This document shows positions 8,520 to 17,422 of a stretch of DNA of 64,000 nucleotides, one piece after another. The stretch is from Gemmataceae bacterium. Lineage in GTDB: Bacteria; Planctomycetota; Planctomycetia; Gemmatales; Gemmataceae. Each line of letters starts with the position of its first letter. Within the stretch, counting starts at the first letter, position 1. The notes below the pieces were generated by a model that was not told where the DNA came from, did no database searches, and saw only the letters and a program-made list of their open reading frames with translations. The stretch covers positions 90,130-154,129 of the forward strand of contig JAHBXO010000010.1 of NCBI GenBank assembly GCA_019636445.1. The letters are read 5' to 3'. The position numbers and the translations under genes were made by a program.

Positions 8520-9866
8520 TTACGGCAGCGCCTTCCGCCAGGCGCGCACCGCCGCCGTCAGTTCGCGAGCCTTTTCCCCTTGCTCAGCGGCGCGGTTGAT
8601 CGTCTCGGCGCGGTCCGTTGACAGGTCGTAGAGTTCCGCGCCGGTGCCGTCGGCGTTCACGAGCAGCTTCCAGTCCCCGGATCGGACCGCGAGGTTCGGG
8701 CTTCGGTGTTTCGCATCTTTCGGATAGGCGAACGATTTGTCGTTGCGGCCGTACTCCCAGAGGAGCGGCTTCGTGCGTACGGGTGTGGCACCCTTGAGCG
8801 CCGCGGAGAGGTCCTCGCCGTCGGGCTTGGCCTCATCGGGGAGCTTCGCGCCGGCGAGCGTCGCAAGCGTCGGCAGGAAATCGACGGTCGCGAACACCGT
8901 CTTTTCATTGACACTTCCCCCGGCCAGCGTGCCCGGCCACCACGCCATCATCGGCACGCGAATGCCTCCTTCGTAGAGGCTCAGCTTCTGGCCGCGCAAC
9001 CCGCCGCTCCGCTCGCGCTCGAACGGCGGCGACGCGCCGTTGTCCCCCAGGAACAGCACCAGCGTGTTCGTATCCTTCAGCCCATCCAACAGTCGGCCGA
9101 TCTGCCGGTCCATCTCGACCAGCACGGCGCGATACTTCGCCTTCAATTCGCCTTCCGTCGGCCGGCGCGCGGCCTTCAAGTCGGCGTCGGACGGCACGAA
9201 CGGCGTGTGCGTGTCGTCGAGCCAGAGGTTCACGAAGCATGGCTTCGCCGCATTCGCCTTCAGGAACTCCAGCGTGCGGTCGACCATCCAGGCGGTGCGG
9301 CGGTGGCGCGGCACCTGCTGCGGTTCGAGCTGGTCCTGCGGCCCCCAGGGGGTGGTCTTGAGGCCGAGCGGCGCGGCGGGTTCGGGGCTTTCGTAGGTGC
9401 CGAGGCCAAGATCGTAGCCATAGGCGGCGAACTTGGGCGCGTCGGCAACGTCGCGGCCGCCGCCGAGGTGCCACTTGCCGACGTGCGCCGTGGCGTAGCC
9501 GGCCGCTTGGAGCATGCGCGGCAGCGACGGCGCCTTCGGGTCGAGGTAGTCGGCCATCTCGCAGGCCGCGTTGCCGGCGCGGGTCTGGAGGAAGCTCGTG
9601 ATCTTCCAGCGGGCCGGGAAGTTCCCGGTGATGATGCCGCAACGGGAAGGCGAGCAGATCGGCGCGGCCACGTACCCCTGAGTGAAGCGCACGCCTTCCT
9701 TCGCGAGGCGATCGATGTTCGGCGTCTCGACAAGTTTGTTCCCCTGGCACGAAGGGTCGCCCCAGCCGAAATCGTCGGCGAGGACGATGACGATGTTTGG
9801 CCGTTCGGCGGCCGGCGCGGCGTGCGCCGCGAGCGCGAGGGAAAGGACGAGCAGGTATCGGTTCAT
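8520..9866 (-). CDS. Secreted sulfatase, fourth gene of the sulfatase operon
   Basis: 448-aa sulfatase (alkaline-phosphatase superfamily) hydrolysing a sulfate ester, most likely on a polysaccharide, in the periplasm or outside the cell. Signal peptide MNRYLLVLSLALAAHAAPAA. Metal-binding start PNIVIVLADDFGWGD. C71 in CSPSRCGIITG is the residue to be converted to formylglycine. HVGKWHLGG and LFLGDNGASPPF are further active-site motifs. The ATG at 9866 overlaps the TGA of the gene upstream (ATGA), which points to translational coupling. Arylsulfatase A-like; substrate not determinable by eye. Confidence 0.93.
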   Translation of the reverse strand: MNRYLLVLSLALAAHAAPAAERPNIVIVLADDFGWGDPSCQGNKLVETPNIDRLAKEGVRFTQGYVAAPICSPSRCGIITGNFPARWKITSFLQTRAGNAACEMADYLDPKAPSLPRMLQAAGYATAHVGKWHLGGGRDVADAPKFAAYGYDLGLGTYESPEPAAPLGLKTTPWGPQDQLEPQQVPRHRRTAWMVDRTLEFLKANAAKPCFVNLWLDDTHTPFVPSDADLKAARRPTEGELKAKYRAVLVEMDRQIGRLLDGLKDTNTLVLFLGDNGASPPFERERSGGLRGQKLSLYEGGIRVPMMAWWPGTLAGGSVNEKTVFATVDFLPTLATLAGAKLPDEAKPDGEDLSAALKGATPVRTKPLLWEYGRNDKSFAYPKDAKHRSPNLAVRSGDWKLLVNADGTGAELYDLSTDRAETINRAAEQGEKARELTAAVRAWRKALP

Positions 9867-11299
9867 TTCGAATTCCCGGATGCGTAGTCGTCGCCGTTGA
9901 GGCTCCGCACCACGGAGCCGAGCCATGCGGTCAGGTCTTTTTGCATCGTCGCGGCCCGCTCCGGTTCGGCGGCGAGGCGGTCCTTCGACTCCTTCGGATC
10001 GGCGGCGAGGTCGTAAAGCTCCCACTTCACGCCGTTGGATTTCGCGGTCTCGATGCGGTGGAGTTTCCACGAACCGTCGAGCCAGGCGGAATGGCCGGGG
10101 AACTGATCGAGTGGGTATTGCTTCGTGAGGTCACCGGCCTTCGCAAAGAGTCGAACGGGATCGCTCGGCTCGCGTCCGGCCGTCTGATCCTTCAGCAGGT
10201 CGTCCATCCATTCCTTCGACGGCGTGCCGACGCCCGGCGTCGGGTGGTTCCAGAAGCCGATCGGTTTCGCACGAGCATCCGTGGTTCCGTCGAGCAGCCC
10301 GGAAAGGCTTACCCCGTCGAGCGGTGGTTGCTTCGCGGCCTTCGCGCCGGTCCATTCGAGGATCGTCGGGTAGATGTCCGACGTGACGCAATCGGTCTTC
10401 ACGACGCGCGGCTTGGCGTAGCGCGCCGGCCATTCGAGGAGCGCCGGCACGAGCAGGCCGCCTTCGTAGACCTGCCCCTTGTTGCCGCGGGCACCGCCGG
10501 TCGAGCCGAGCTTCGGCAGCGCGCCGTTGTCCGAGCAGTACCAGAGGATGGTGTTGTCCGTCAGGCCGAGCGTCTTCAACTCCGCGCGCACTTTCCCGAA
10601 GGCGCGGTCCATCGCGGCGATCTCGCCGAGGAAGTTCGCCTCGGCGGCGGGCCGGTCGGCGTAGGGTTCGCGGTCGGCGGGAAGCGCCTTGTGCGGGTTG
10701 TGCGGCGAGCCGAACCAGACCACCGCGAGGAACGGCTGCTTCTTGGCGGCGCAGTCGCGCACGAAGTTGAGCGCGAGGTCGGCGGTGACGTCGGAGCTAT
10801 CGCCCTGGAATTGCTTCGCCTTCCCCTGCACACTGAGCACCGGATCAAGGTCGAAGAAGTTGGGGGCGGAGACCCACTCGTCGAAGCCAATTGCGCCGGG
10901 GTTGGCGCGGCCGGCCTTCTGGACGGAACCGACGTGCCATTTGCCGAAGTGACCGGTGCGGTAGCCGGCAGTCTTCAAGACGTGCGCGATCGTCGTCTCC
11001 TGCGGGCGGACGGGGTGGCCCCATTGGAAGGTCGCCATGCGGTTGGGCGTGCGGCCGGTGAGGACGCTGGCGCGCGTGGGGGAGCAGACCGGGGCGGCGG
11101 CGTGAAAGCGGTCGAAGCGGATCGCGTCCTTCGCCATCGCGTCGAAGTGCGGGGTCTTGAGGAGCGGGTGGCCGTTGTAGGCCATGTCGCCCCAACCCTG
11201 GTCGTCCGCCATGACGAGGACGACGTTCGGCTTCGGAGGCGCGGCGAACGCCGCACCCGACAGAACGATCGCGATCGTGAGGGAGAGGAGGAATCGCAC
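9863..11299 (-). CDS. Secreted sulfatase, third gene of the sulfatase operon
   Basis: 478-aa sulfatase with signal peptide MRFLLSLTIAIVLSGAAFA, metal site PNVVLVMADDQGWGD, formylglycine-precursor C72 in CSPTRASVLTG, and GHFGKWHVGS. The region WYCSDNGALPKLGSTGGARG supplies the conserved Asp-Asn metal ligands. It starts three nt after the stop of the preceding sulfatase and overlaps the next by four nt, so it sits inside a tightly packed operon. It differs clearly in sequence from its neighbours, so the operon is not a recent tandem duplication. Substrate unknown. Confidence 0.93.
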   Translation of the reverse strand: MRFLLSLTIAIVLSGAAFAAPPKPNVVLVMADDQGWGDMAYNGHPLLKTPHFDAMAKDAIRFDRFHAAAPVCSPTRASVLTGRTPNRMATFQWGHPVRPQETTIAHVLKTAGYRTGHFGKWHVGSVQKAGRANPGAIGFDEWVSAPNFFDLDPVLSVQGKAKQFQGDSSDVTADLALNFVRDCAAKKQPFLAVVWFGSPHNPHKALPADREPYADRPAAEANFLGEIAAMDRAFGKVRAELKTLGLTDNTILWYCSDNGALPKLGSTGGARGNKGQVYEGGLLVPALLEWPARYAKPRVVKTDCVTSDIYPTILEWTGAKAAKQPPLDGVSLSGLLDGTTDARAKPIGFWNHPTPGVGTPSKEWMDDLLKDQTAGREPSDPVRLFAKAGDLTKQYPLDQFPGHSAWLDGSWKLHRIETAKSNGVKWELYDLAADPKESKDRLAAEPERAATMQKDLTAWLGSVVRSLNGDDYASGNSK

Positions 11300-11302
11300 G
11301 GG

Positions 11303-12679
11303 TCAGTCCTTCGCTTTGAGTTTGGCGTTCGGGTTCGGGAGTTCGCGTTCGGTGGCGAGGCCGCGATCGCCGTTGGCGGCCATCCACGCGTCGAGGTCGG
11401 CGCGCAGGGTCTTCAACCGTTCGGCCTGCTTCGGGTCGGCGGCGAGGTTCGTCAGCTCGTGCGGGTCGGTCGCCACGTCGTACAGTTCCTCGGCCGGGCG
11501 CGTGTGGTAGCGCGTCACGATCGCGGCGGCGGCCGGGTCGGTCTTCGCCTTCGCCACCCACGAATCCCAGTACGCGCGGCCGTCGGCGCCGGCATTCCCC
11601 TTGTCGACGTGCGTGTGGTGCTCGGCCGACGGATCGAGGTTGCGGATGTACTTCCAATCGGCGGTACGCACGCCGCGGATCGGGTAGCGGTTCATCTGGC
11701 CGTCGGCGCTGTGCGTGAGGAAGACCTTGTCCCGATGGCGGTCCGCTTTGCCAAGCAGGACGTCGAGGAACGAGCGGCCGCTGATCGCGTTCGGTGCTTC
11801 GCCACCGACGGCGGCGACGAGCGTGGGCAGCAGGTCGATCCAGCCGACCATCGCGTCGGTCGTGGTGCCGGGCTTCACGCGGCCAGGCCAGCACACGATG
11901 AGCGGCGTGCGCACGCCGGCGTCGGTGAGGTTCCATTTGCCGAACGGAAACTGCGAGCCGTGATCCGAGGTGAACGCGAAGAGAACGTTCTCGCCGAGGT
12001 TCTTCGCGGCGGCGTTTCGCACGAGGCCGAGGTCGCGGTCGGCGTTCGCGACGGCGGCAAGGTAGCGGGCACGGGCCGCGCGTGTCTCCGGCGTGTCCAC
12101 CTGCGTCGGCGGGAGCTTCCCGATCGCAATCGCCGATTCCTTTGGCCACGGGACGTGCGGCCAGTTGGTGCCGACGAGCAGGCAGAGCGGTTTGTCGGAC
12201 TTGCGGCCGTCGAGGAACTTCACCGCTTCCGCGATGCAGTCGTCCTCGTGATATTTGAAGTGGCTGGCGTGGTCGAAGCCGTAGTCCGTCACCTGCGCGT
12301 AGTGGGCGACCTTGCCGATGGCGGCGACCTCGTAGCCCATCTCGCGGAAGTAGGCCGGCCACTTCTTGAGGCTTGCCTTCGGGCGGGCGTGGTTGAGCAT
12401 CGCGCCGTTGCGCATCGGGTCCAATCCCGTCAGCAGCGCGGCCCGGCTCGGGGCGCAGCTCGGCGACGACACGAACGCCTGGCGGAAAGTCAGGCCATCC
12501 TTCGCGAGGCGGTCCATGTTCGGCGTCGGAACGTCCTTACCGCCGTAGGGGCCGCAATCGAGCACACCGAGATCATCCGCGAGGAAGAGCACGACGTGCG
12601 GTTTCGCGTCGGCGCGCGCCGAACCAGCGAGAAACAAGGCGAGAAGCAATCCGAGGCCACGCATGGTCCGCTCCGTCAT
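11303..12679 (-). CDS. Secreted sulfatase, second gene of the operon (heparan N-sulfatase/iduronate sulfatase-like)
   Basis: 458-aa sulfatase. Signal peptide MTERTMRGLGLLLALFLAGSARA, metal site PHVVLFLADDLGVLD, formylglycine-precursor C75 in CAPSRAALLTG. The CAPSR variant with LDPMRNGAM and the segment WPHVPWPKE recalls the heparan N-sulfatase/iduronate-2-sulfatase branch; that assignment is by memory of family patterns and is tentative. The start at 12679 is chosen because its ATG overlaps the TGA of the gene upstream (ATGA); an ATG at 12664 is an alternative. It probably acts on a glycosaminoglycan-like or other sulfated polymer outside the cytoplasm. Confidence 0.92.
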   Translation of the reverse strand: MTERTMRGLGLLLALFLAGSARADAKPHVVLFLADDLGVLDCGPYGGKDVPTPNMDRLAKDGLTFRQAFVSSPSCAPSRAALLTGLDPMRNGAMLNHARPKASLKKWPAYFREMGYEVAAIGKVAHYAQVTDYGFDHASHFKYHEDDCIAEAVKFLDGRKSDKPLCLLVGTNWPHVPWPKESAIAIGKLPPTQVDTPETRAARARYLAAVANADRDLGLVRNAAAKNLGENVLFAFTSDHGSQFPFGKWNLTDAGVRTPLIVCWPGRVKPGTTTDAMVGWIDLLPTLVAAVGGEAPNAISGRSFLDVLLGKADRHRDKVFLTHSADGQMNRYPIRGVRTADWKYIRNLDPSAEHHTHVDKGNAGADGRAYWDSWVAKAKTDPAAAAIVTRYHTRPAEELYDVATDPHELTNLAADPKQAERLKTLRADLDAWMAANGDRGLATERELPNPNAKLKAKD

Positions 12680-13992
12680 TCGGCTTTGCCGCCGCCCCAC
12701 AGCGGCTTGACATTGCCCTTGTTCCACTCGTCCCACGCCGCCTGGAGGTCGCGCACGCGCTCCGGTTGCTTCGCGGCGAGGTCGGTCGCTTCGCCGAGAT
12801 CGGTCGCCAGGTTGTAGAGCTTCGCCGCCGACGTGCCCTTTCCGCCCTCGGCCGCGAGGTCGTACTTCACGAGTTTCCAGTCACCCTTGCGGATCGCCAT
12901 CTGCTGGCCGAAGCGCCAGTAGAGTGCCGCGTGGGGCTTGTCCGTTTTGCGCGTCGTCAAGAACGGCAGCAGGTCCACACCGTCGAGTTTTGAGTCGGGT
13001 TTCACGCCGAGGCCGGAGGCGCCGAGCGCGGTTGCGTGCAGGTCCAACTGGATGACGGGCCGGTCGTCGGTCGCGCCCGCTGGCAGCGTGCCGGGCCACG
13101 ACAGAATGAACGGCACGCGCACGCCGCCCTCGAGCGTCGTGCGCTTCGAGCCGCGCAGCGGCGCGTTCGACGAACCGTTCGTCGTCGTACCCGTCATCGT
13201 CGGGCCGCCGTTGTCGCTGATGAACGCGACGAGCGTCTTCTCCGTCAGTTTTGCGTCCTTCAGCTTGCCAATGACTTGCCCGATGGCGTCGTCCATCGCG
13301 GACATCATCGCGGCGTACTTGCGGCGCGTCGGATCCTGGATGCCGGCGAATTTCTTCAGGCGCGGGTCGTCCGCCTGCATCGGCGTGTGGACGGCGTTGA
13401 ACGCGAGGTAAAGGAAGAACGGGCGGTCTTTGTTCCGGTCGATGAACGCGACCGACTCGCGGGCGATCGCGTCGGTCAGATAGGTTTTGTCGCCGGCCGG
13501 TTCGGTGCCGCGGAGGATGCCGTTCGGGTTGAAGTAGTCGTGGGCGCCGCCGAGGAAGCCAAAGAAGTCGTCGAAGCCGCGCTTCTGCGGGTGTCGGTCG
13601 GCGGCATTGCCGAGGTGCCACTTGCCGACGAGTGCGGTGCGGTAACCAGCGGTCTTGAGCTTGTCGGCGATGGTTGTTTCCGTCAGTGGCAGGCCATGCA
13701 TGCCGCCGGCAGGGTTGAACTCGTGGCCGAAGCGATTCTGATAGCGCCCAGTGAGTAGCCCGGCGCGCGTCGGCGAACAATACGGTCCGGAGACGTAGCC
13801 GTTGGTGAAGCGCGTGCCGGCCTTCGCCAGCGCGTCCAGGTGCGGCGTGGGAATGTCCTTGCAGCCGTGGAAGCCGACGTCGGCGTAGCCCATGTCGTCG
13901 CCGACGATGTAGACGATGTTCGGTTTCGCCGGCTCGGCCGCGACGGCGAGCGAACCGGAGAAAGCGGCGAGGATGAGGACGAGTCGCGACAT
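12676..13992 (-). CDS. Secreted sulfatase, first gene of the operon
   Basis: 438-aa sulfatase with signal peptide MSRLVLILAAFSGSLAVAAE, metal site PNIVYIVGDDMGYADVG, formylglycine-precursor C72 in CSPTRAGLLTGRYQNRFGHE, ALVGKWHLG and FISDNGGPT. The RYQNRFGHE extension is typical of the large arylsulfatase/N-acetylgalactosamine-sulfatase-like group in planctomycetes. As the promoter-proximal gene, its upstream region (13993-14074) is shared with the divergent VOC gene. The genes downstream follow with overlaps or gaps of no more than three nt. The sulfatase genes should be co-expressed. Maturation needs a formylglycine-generating enzyme, which is not visible in this window. Confidence 0.93.
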   Translation of the reverse strand: MSRLVLILAAFSGSLAVAAEPAKPNIVYIVGDDMGYADVGFHGCKDIPTPHLDALAKAGTRFTNGYVSGPYCSPTRAGLLTGRYQNRFGHEFNPAGGMHGLPLTETTIADKLKTAGYRTALVGKWHLGNAADRHPQKRGFDDFFGFLGGAHDYFNPNGILRGTEPAGDKTYLTDAIARESVAFIDRNKDRPFFLYLAFNAVHTPMQADDPRLKKFAGIQDPTRRKYAAMMSAMDDAIGQVIGKLKDAKLTEKTLVAFISDNGGPTMTGTTTNGSSNAPLRGSKRTTLEGGVRVPFILSWPGTLPAGATDDRPVIQLDLHATALGASGLGVKPDSKLDGVDLLPFLTTRKTDKPHAALYWRFGQQMAIRKGDWKLVKYDLAAEGGKGTSAAKLYNLATDLGEATDLAAKQPERVRDLQAAWDEWNKGNVKPLWGGGKAE

Positions 13993-14074
13993 GGATTTGC
14001 TCCGAATCCGGGAAGTCGCTTTCGTTCTATGCGAGATCCGATTACCTTAAATCACTCTCCGGGAGCGAATTCCC

Positions 14075-14470
14075 ATGCCACCACTCGATGGTCTGCTGGA
14101 AACGGCCCTGTACGTGGATGACCCGGCGCTTTCGGCGCGCTTCTACCGCGAGGTCTTCGGCTTCGAGGAAATGGTGGCGAACGACCGGCTGCACGCGCTG
14201 GTCATTCCCGACCGCCTCGTGCTGCTGCTCTTCCGCAAGGGGGCGTCGGCGAGCCTGCCGGTCCCGCACGACGGAACCGGCCAGTCGCACGTTGCATTCG
14301 CCATCCCGAAGGCGGCGCTGGAAGACTGGAAGGCCTGGCTTGCGCGGCATCAGCTTCCCATTCTGGAGACGCGTGTCTGGCCGCGCGGCGGCACCAGCCT
14401 CTACTTCCGCGACCCCGACGGCCACCTGCTCGAAGTCGCCACCCCCGGCGTCTGGCCGCGAGTCTACTGA
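14075..14470 (+). CDS. VOC (glyoxalase/bleomycin resistance) family protein
   Basis: 131-aa cytoplasmic single-module VOC protein of paired beta-alpha-beta-beta-beta units: ETALYVDDPALSARFYREVFGF, then HVAFAIP with a potential metal-ligand His, and SLYFRDPDGHLLEVATPG with the C-terminal metal-ligand Glu. Length and motifs fit the metal-dependent glyoxalase/dioxygenase/fosfomycin-resistance superfamily; the substrate cannot be told. It is divergent from the sulfatase operon across 82 nt, and followed after 48 nt by a methyltransferase gene on the same strand. Confidence 0.88.
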   Translation: MPPLDGLLETALYVDDPALSARFYREVFGFEEMVANDRLHALVIPDRLVLLLFRKGASASLPVPHDGTGQSHVAFAIPKAALEDWKAWLARHQLPILETRVWPRGGTSLYFRDPDGHLLEVATPGVWPRVY

Positions 14471-14518
14471 CCCGCTTGCGATTGACGCCGGGAATTCCGG
14501 CGGGTTAAATTTCCGGCC

Positions 14519-15475
14519 ATGATGCTTCCGCGTATTTCCGCCCGCCCCAGCCCGGCCGCGGCCGTCGCCTGGGACGAAACGCACTGCCCGCTCTGCGGGC
14601 ACGTGGATGCCGATTGCATCCAGGAGGCGCAGGACCCGACGCCCGCCGAGGGCGACGGCCTCTGGTTCGCCGTCGTCCAGTGCCGCCACTGCTCGCTGCG
14701 CTACACGAACCCCCGACCCGACGCCGCGTGCATCGGCCGCTTTTATCCCGGCGATTACAAGCCGCACCGCCGCCCGCGCAAGATGGACGCCGACCGCCCC
14801 AGTTCCTGGTGGGGCCGCCTCTCCGGACGCTCCGTCGAACGCCGCGGCGAACTGCCCTGGGAAGGGGCCCCCGGCCGGCTCCTCGATTTCGGCTGCGGCG
14901 GTGGATCGTTCCTGAAGCGCATGGCCGAACGCGGCTGGCACGTCACCGGACTCGACGCCGCCGTCGGCGCCGTCCGCGAAGTGCAGGAGTCGCTCGGCCT
15001 CACGGCCCTCGTCGGATCGCTGCCCCACGAGGACCTCGCCCCCGCGAGCTTCGAAGTCGTCACGATGTGGCACTCCCTCGAACACGTCCACGATCCGCTC
15101 GCCATCCTCGCCGAAGCCTACCGCCTGCTCACGCCCGGCGGCAAACTCATCGTCGCCTGCCCGAACATCGATAGCTGGCCGTTCCGCTGGTTCGGCCCCG
15201 CCTGGTTCGGCCTCGACCTGCCGCGCCACCTCGTCCACTTCACGCCGAAGACCCTGACGGACGCGATGGAGTCGAGCGGCTTCCGCGTCGAATCGGTCCG
15301 GCCGATCCGCCACGGCGACTGGCTGCGCTCGAGTGCGAAACTCGCGATGAAAAAAGGGACCGCGAACCTCTGGCATCGCCCGCTGGCGTGGAAGCCGATG
15401 GCGAAACTCGGCGCCTGGCTGACGTACCTCGCCGGCCAGAGCGATTGCATGATCGCCGTCGCCCGCCGGCCCTGA
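14519..15475 (+). CDS. Class I SAM-dependent methyltransferase with N-terminal Cys cluster
   Basis: 318 aa. An N-terminal zinc-ribbon-like segment (CPLCGH ... CRHC, followed by SLRYTNPRP) precedes a Rossmann-fold methyltransferase whose SAM-binding motif I is LLDFGCGGGSFLKRMAERG and motif IV region is SFEVVTMWHSLEHVHDP. This arrangement is common in bacterial Methyltransf_23 enzymes that modify sugars or surface polymers, but nothing here fixes the substrate. Two ATGs occur in tandem at the start (14519, 14522). It lies between the VOC gene and an ECF sigma factor gene, all rightward. Confidence 0.88.
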   Translation: MMLPRISARPSPAAAVAWDETHCPLCGHVDADCIQEAQDPTPAEGDGLWFAVVQCRHCSLRYTNPRPDAACIGRFYPGDYKPHRRPRKMDADRPSSWWGRLSGRSVERRGELPWEGAPGRLLDFGCGGGSFLKRMAERGWHVTGLDAAVGAVREVQESLGLTALVGSLPHEDLAPASFEVVTMWHSLEHVHDPLAILAEAYRLLTPGGKLIVACPNIDSWPFRWFGPAWFGLDLPRHLVHFTPKTLTDAMESSGFRVESVRPIRHGDWLRSSAKLAMKKGTANLWHRPLAWKPMAKLGAWLTYLAGQSDCMIAVARRP

Positions 15476-15506
15476 ATCCCGCCGCCCGCGCCGTAGAACA
15501 GTTCGA

Positions 15507-16115
15507 ATGGCCGAGACGCAGCCGCTCTCCACGCTCGACCGTGCCGCCCGCAGCGCCCTGCTGCCGCACACCCCCGTCACGCTGCTCCAGCGCATCCGCG
15601 ACTCGCGCGACGACGCCGCGTGGGACGACCTCGTGCGCCTCCTCGCGCCCCTCGTCGACCATTGGACCCGCCGCTCCCTCGCCGACCGCCACGACCGCGC
15701 CGACGTCGCACAGGATGTCTTCCTCGAACTCGCCAAGCGCCTCCCCGCGTGGGACTACGACTCGTCCCGGAGCTTCCGCGCCTGGCTTCGTACCGTCACG
15801 CGCTCGAAGTGCGTCGACCTCTTCCGCAAGCGTGGCGAACGCGCCGCCGAGTACGAACTCTCGCAGGTCGTCGCGGCCGAATCGCCCGACGAACTGGAAA
15901 TCCAGGAGCGTGCCGTGCTGGCGCGTGCCGCGCTGCGGCTACTCAAGGAGCAGGTGCGCGCCGATGTCTGGACGATCTTCCGCCGGCACGTGCTGGAGGA
16001 GGAACCCGCCGCCGCCGTCGCGACCGCCAGCGGCGTCGAAGTGAACTACGTCTACCTCGTGCGCAGCCGGCTCCTCGCCAAACTGCGCGCGCTGCTCGCG
16101 AACTTGAGAGATTGA
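15507..16115 (+). CDS. ECF-type RNA polymerase sigma-70 factor
   Basis: 202 aa. Region 2 contains DRADVAQDVFLELAKRLPAWDYDSSRSFRAWLRTVTRSKCVDLFRK, with the DxxQDVF core-binding helix and the -10-recognition helix. A shortened region 4 (IFRRHVLEEEPAAAVATASGVEVNYVYLVRSRLLAKLR) gives the helix-turn-helix. The pattern fits the large planctomycete ECF groups. No anti-sigma gene is adjacent, which is common for planctomycete ECFs thought to be controlled through Ser/Thr kinases; that link is an inference. It starts 31 nt after the methyltransferase stop. Confidence 0.88.
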   Translation: MAETQPLSTLDRAARSALLPHTPVTLLQRIRDSRDDAAWDDLVRLLAPLVDHWTRRSLADRHDRADVAQDVFLELAKRLPAWDYDSSRSFRAWLRTVTRSKCVDLFRKRGERAAEYELSQVVAAESPDELEIQERAVLARAALRLLKEQVRADVWTIFRRHVLEEEPAAAVATASGVEVNYVYLVRSRLLAKLRALLANLRD

Positions 16116-16120
16116 ACGGC

Positions 16121-16159
16121 GACGCGCTCCGCTCCGAAGACCCCGCGTCGCGGCTAAAC
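16121..16159. repeat. Half-unit of dispersed repeat family A (GCGGCTAAAC end)
   Basis: GACGCGCTCCGCTCCGAAGA followed by CCCCGCGTCGCGGCTAAAC. It is nearly identical to the right half of the inverted-repeat copy at 47267-47382 and similar to the one at 41058-41151. Only one half is present here, just upstream of pepT. Confidence 0.75.
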
Positions 16160-16170
16160 AGGGAGACTCG

Positions 16171-17403
16171 ATGACGACCCAAACGCTTCTCGAACGATTC
16201 CTGCGCTACGTCCGCATCGATACGCAGGCGGACGAGAAATCGACGACCTACCCCAGCACGCCCGGGCAACTCGAGTTGGGGAAACTCCTACGCGACGAAC
16301 TGCTCGCAATGGGCTACGCCGACGCCGTGCAGGACGAGCACGGGATCGTCTTCGCCACCATCCCCGGCAACGTTCCGAATTCCCCCACGATCGCCTTCAA
16401 TGCCCACGTGGACACGTCGCCCGAGACGAGCGGAAAAAACGTCGACCCGCAGGTGATCCGCAATTATCCCGGCGGCGACATCGTGCTGCCAAAGGATCCG
16501 GCGAAAGTGATCCGGGTGGCGGACGCGCCGGAACTGGCGGCGCTCGTCGGCAAGACGATCATCACCACCGACGGCACGACGCTCCTCGGCGGGGACGACA
16601 AGGCCGGCGTCGCCGTCATCATGGAACTCGCACGCATCCTGGCGGAACATCCGACGATCCCGCACGGGCCGATCCGCGTCGTCTTCACCTGCGACGAGGA
16701 GATCGGCAAGGGCGTGCTGCACCTGGACCCGAAGCAGATCGGCGCGGTCGTGGCTTACACGCTCGACGGGCAAGGCGTCGGCGAACTCGAAGCCGAGACC
16801 TTCAGCGCCGACAAGGCGACTGTCACGATTTCCGGCGTGAACATCCACCCCGGCATCGCGAAGGGGAAGATGCTCAACGCCGTGAAGCTCGCCGGCGAGT
16901 TCCTGGCGAAGCTGCCGCAAGGGCGACTCTCGCCCGAAACGACGGAGGACCGCGAGGGGTTCCTGCACCCGTACATCGTCGAGGGGGGCGTGGGGAAGAC
17001 GACGCTGCACGTGCTGCTGCGCGACCACGAGACGGCGAAGCTGGCGGAGTACGCCGAGCTGCTGCGCGGGGCCGCGGCGGCCGTGATGGCGGAGCATCCG
17101 AAGGCCGTCGTGGACGTGGCGATCACGCCGCAATACCGGAACATGCGCGAGGGGATCGCGAAGGAGCCGCGGGCGATGGCGTACGCGGAGGCGGCGGTGA
17201 AACGCGCGGGGTTCGCGCCGAAGCACTGTATCATCCGGGGCGGAACCGACGGCGCGCAGCTGACGGCGAAGGGGCTGCCGACGCCGAACATCTCGACGGG
17301 CGAGCATAACATTCATTCACCGCTGGAGTGGGTCTGCCTCGAGGAACTGGAGGCCAACGTGCGGGTACTGGTGGAACTCGTGCAGGTCTGGGCGGGGAAG
17401 TGA
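16171..17403 (+). CDS. pepT: Peptidase T (tripeptide aminopeptidase)
   Basis: 410-aa dinuclear zinc aminopeptidase of family M20 that removes N-terminal residues from tripeptides in the cytoplasm. Zinc and catalytic motifs: FNAHVDTSPETSG (H79, D81), LLGGDDKAGVAVIMEL (bridging Asp), VVFTCDEEIGKG (catalytic Glu pair) and IIRGGTDGAQL. The length matches the family. An AGGGAG ribosome-binding sequence lies about eight nt before the ATG. It stands between a repeat half-unit and the convergent sugar porter gene, apparently as a single-gene unit or the last gene of the 14.5-17.4 kb series. Confidence 0.95.
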   Translation: MTTQTLLERFLRYVRIDTQADEKSTTYPSTPGQLELGKLLRDELLAMGYADAVQDEHGIVFATIPGNVPNSPTIAFNAHVDTSPETSGKNVDPQVIRNYPGGDIVLPKDPAKVIRVADAPELAALVGKTIITTDGTTLLGGDDKAGVAVIMELARILAEHPTIPHGPIRVVFTCDEEIGKGVLHLDPKQIGAVVAYTLDGQGVGELEAETFSADKATVTISGVNIHPGIAKGKMLNAVKLAGEFLAKLPQGRLSPETTEDREGFLHPYIVEGGVGKTTLHVLLRDHETAKLAEYAELLRGAAAAVMAEHPKAVVDVAITPQYRNMREGIAKEPRAMAYAEAAVKRAGFAPKHCIIRGGTDGAQLTAKGLPTPNISTGEHNIHSPLEWVCLEELEANVRVLVELVQVWAGK

Positions 17404-17422
17404 TCGGATTCCCGGACGCGCA

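Noticed and set aside
9797..12817. 1006-codon open frame antisense to three sulfatases
   Set aside because: No domain, Arg/Glu-rich composition; it mirrors the third-position bias of the sulfatase genes.
13993..14074. Promoter boxes between the sulfatase operon and the VOC gene
   Set aside because: A/T-rich hexamers are present but no convincing -35/-10 pair with correct spacing could be chosen over alternatives.
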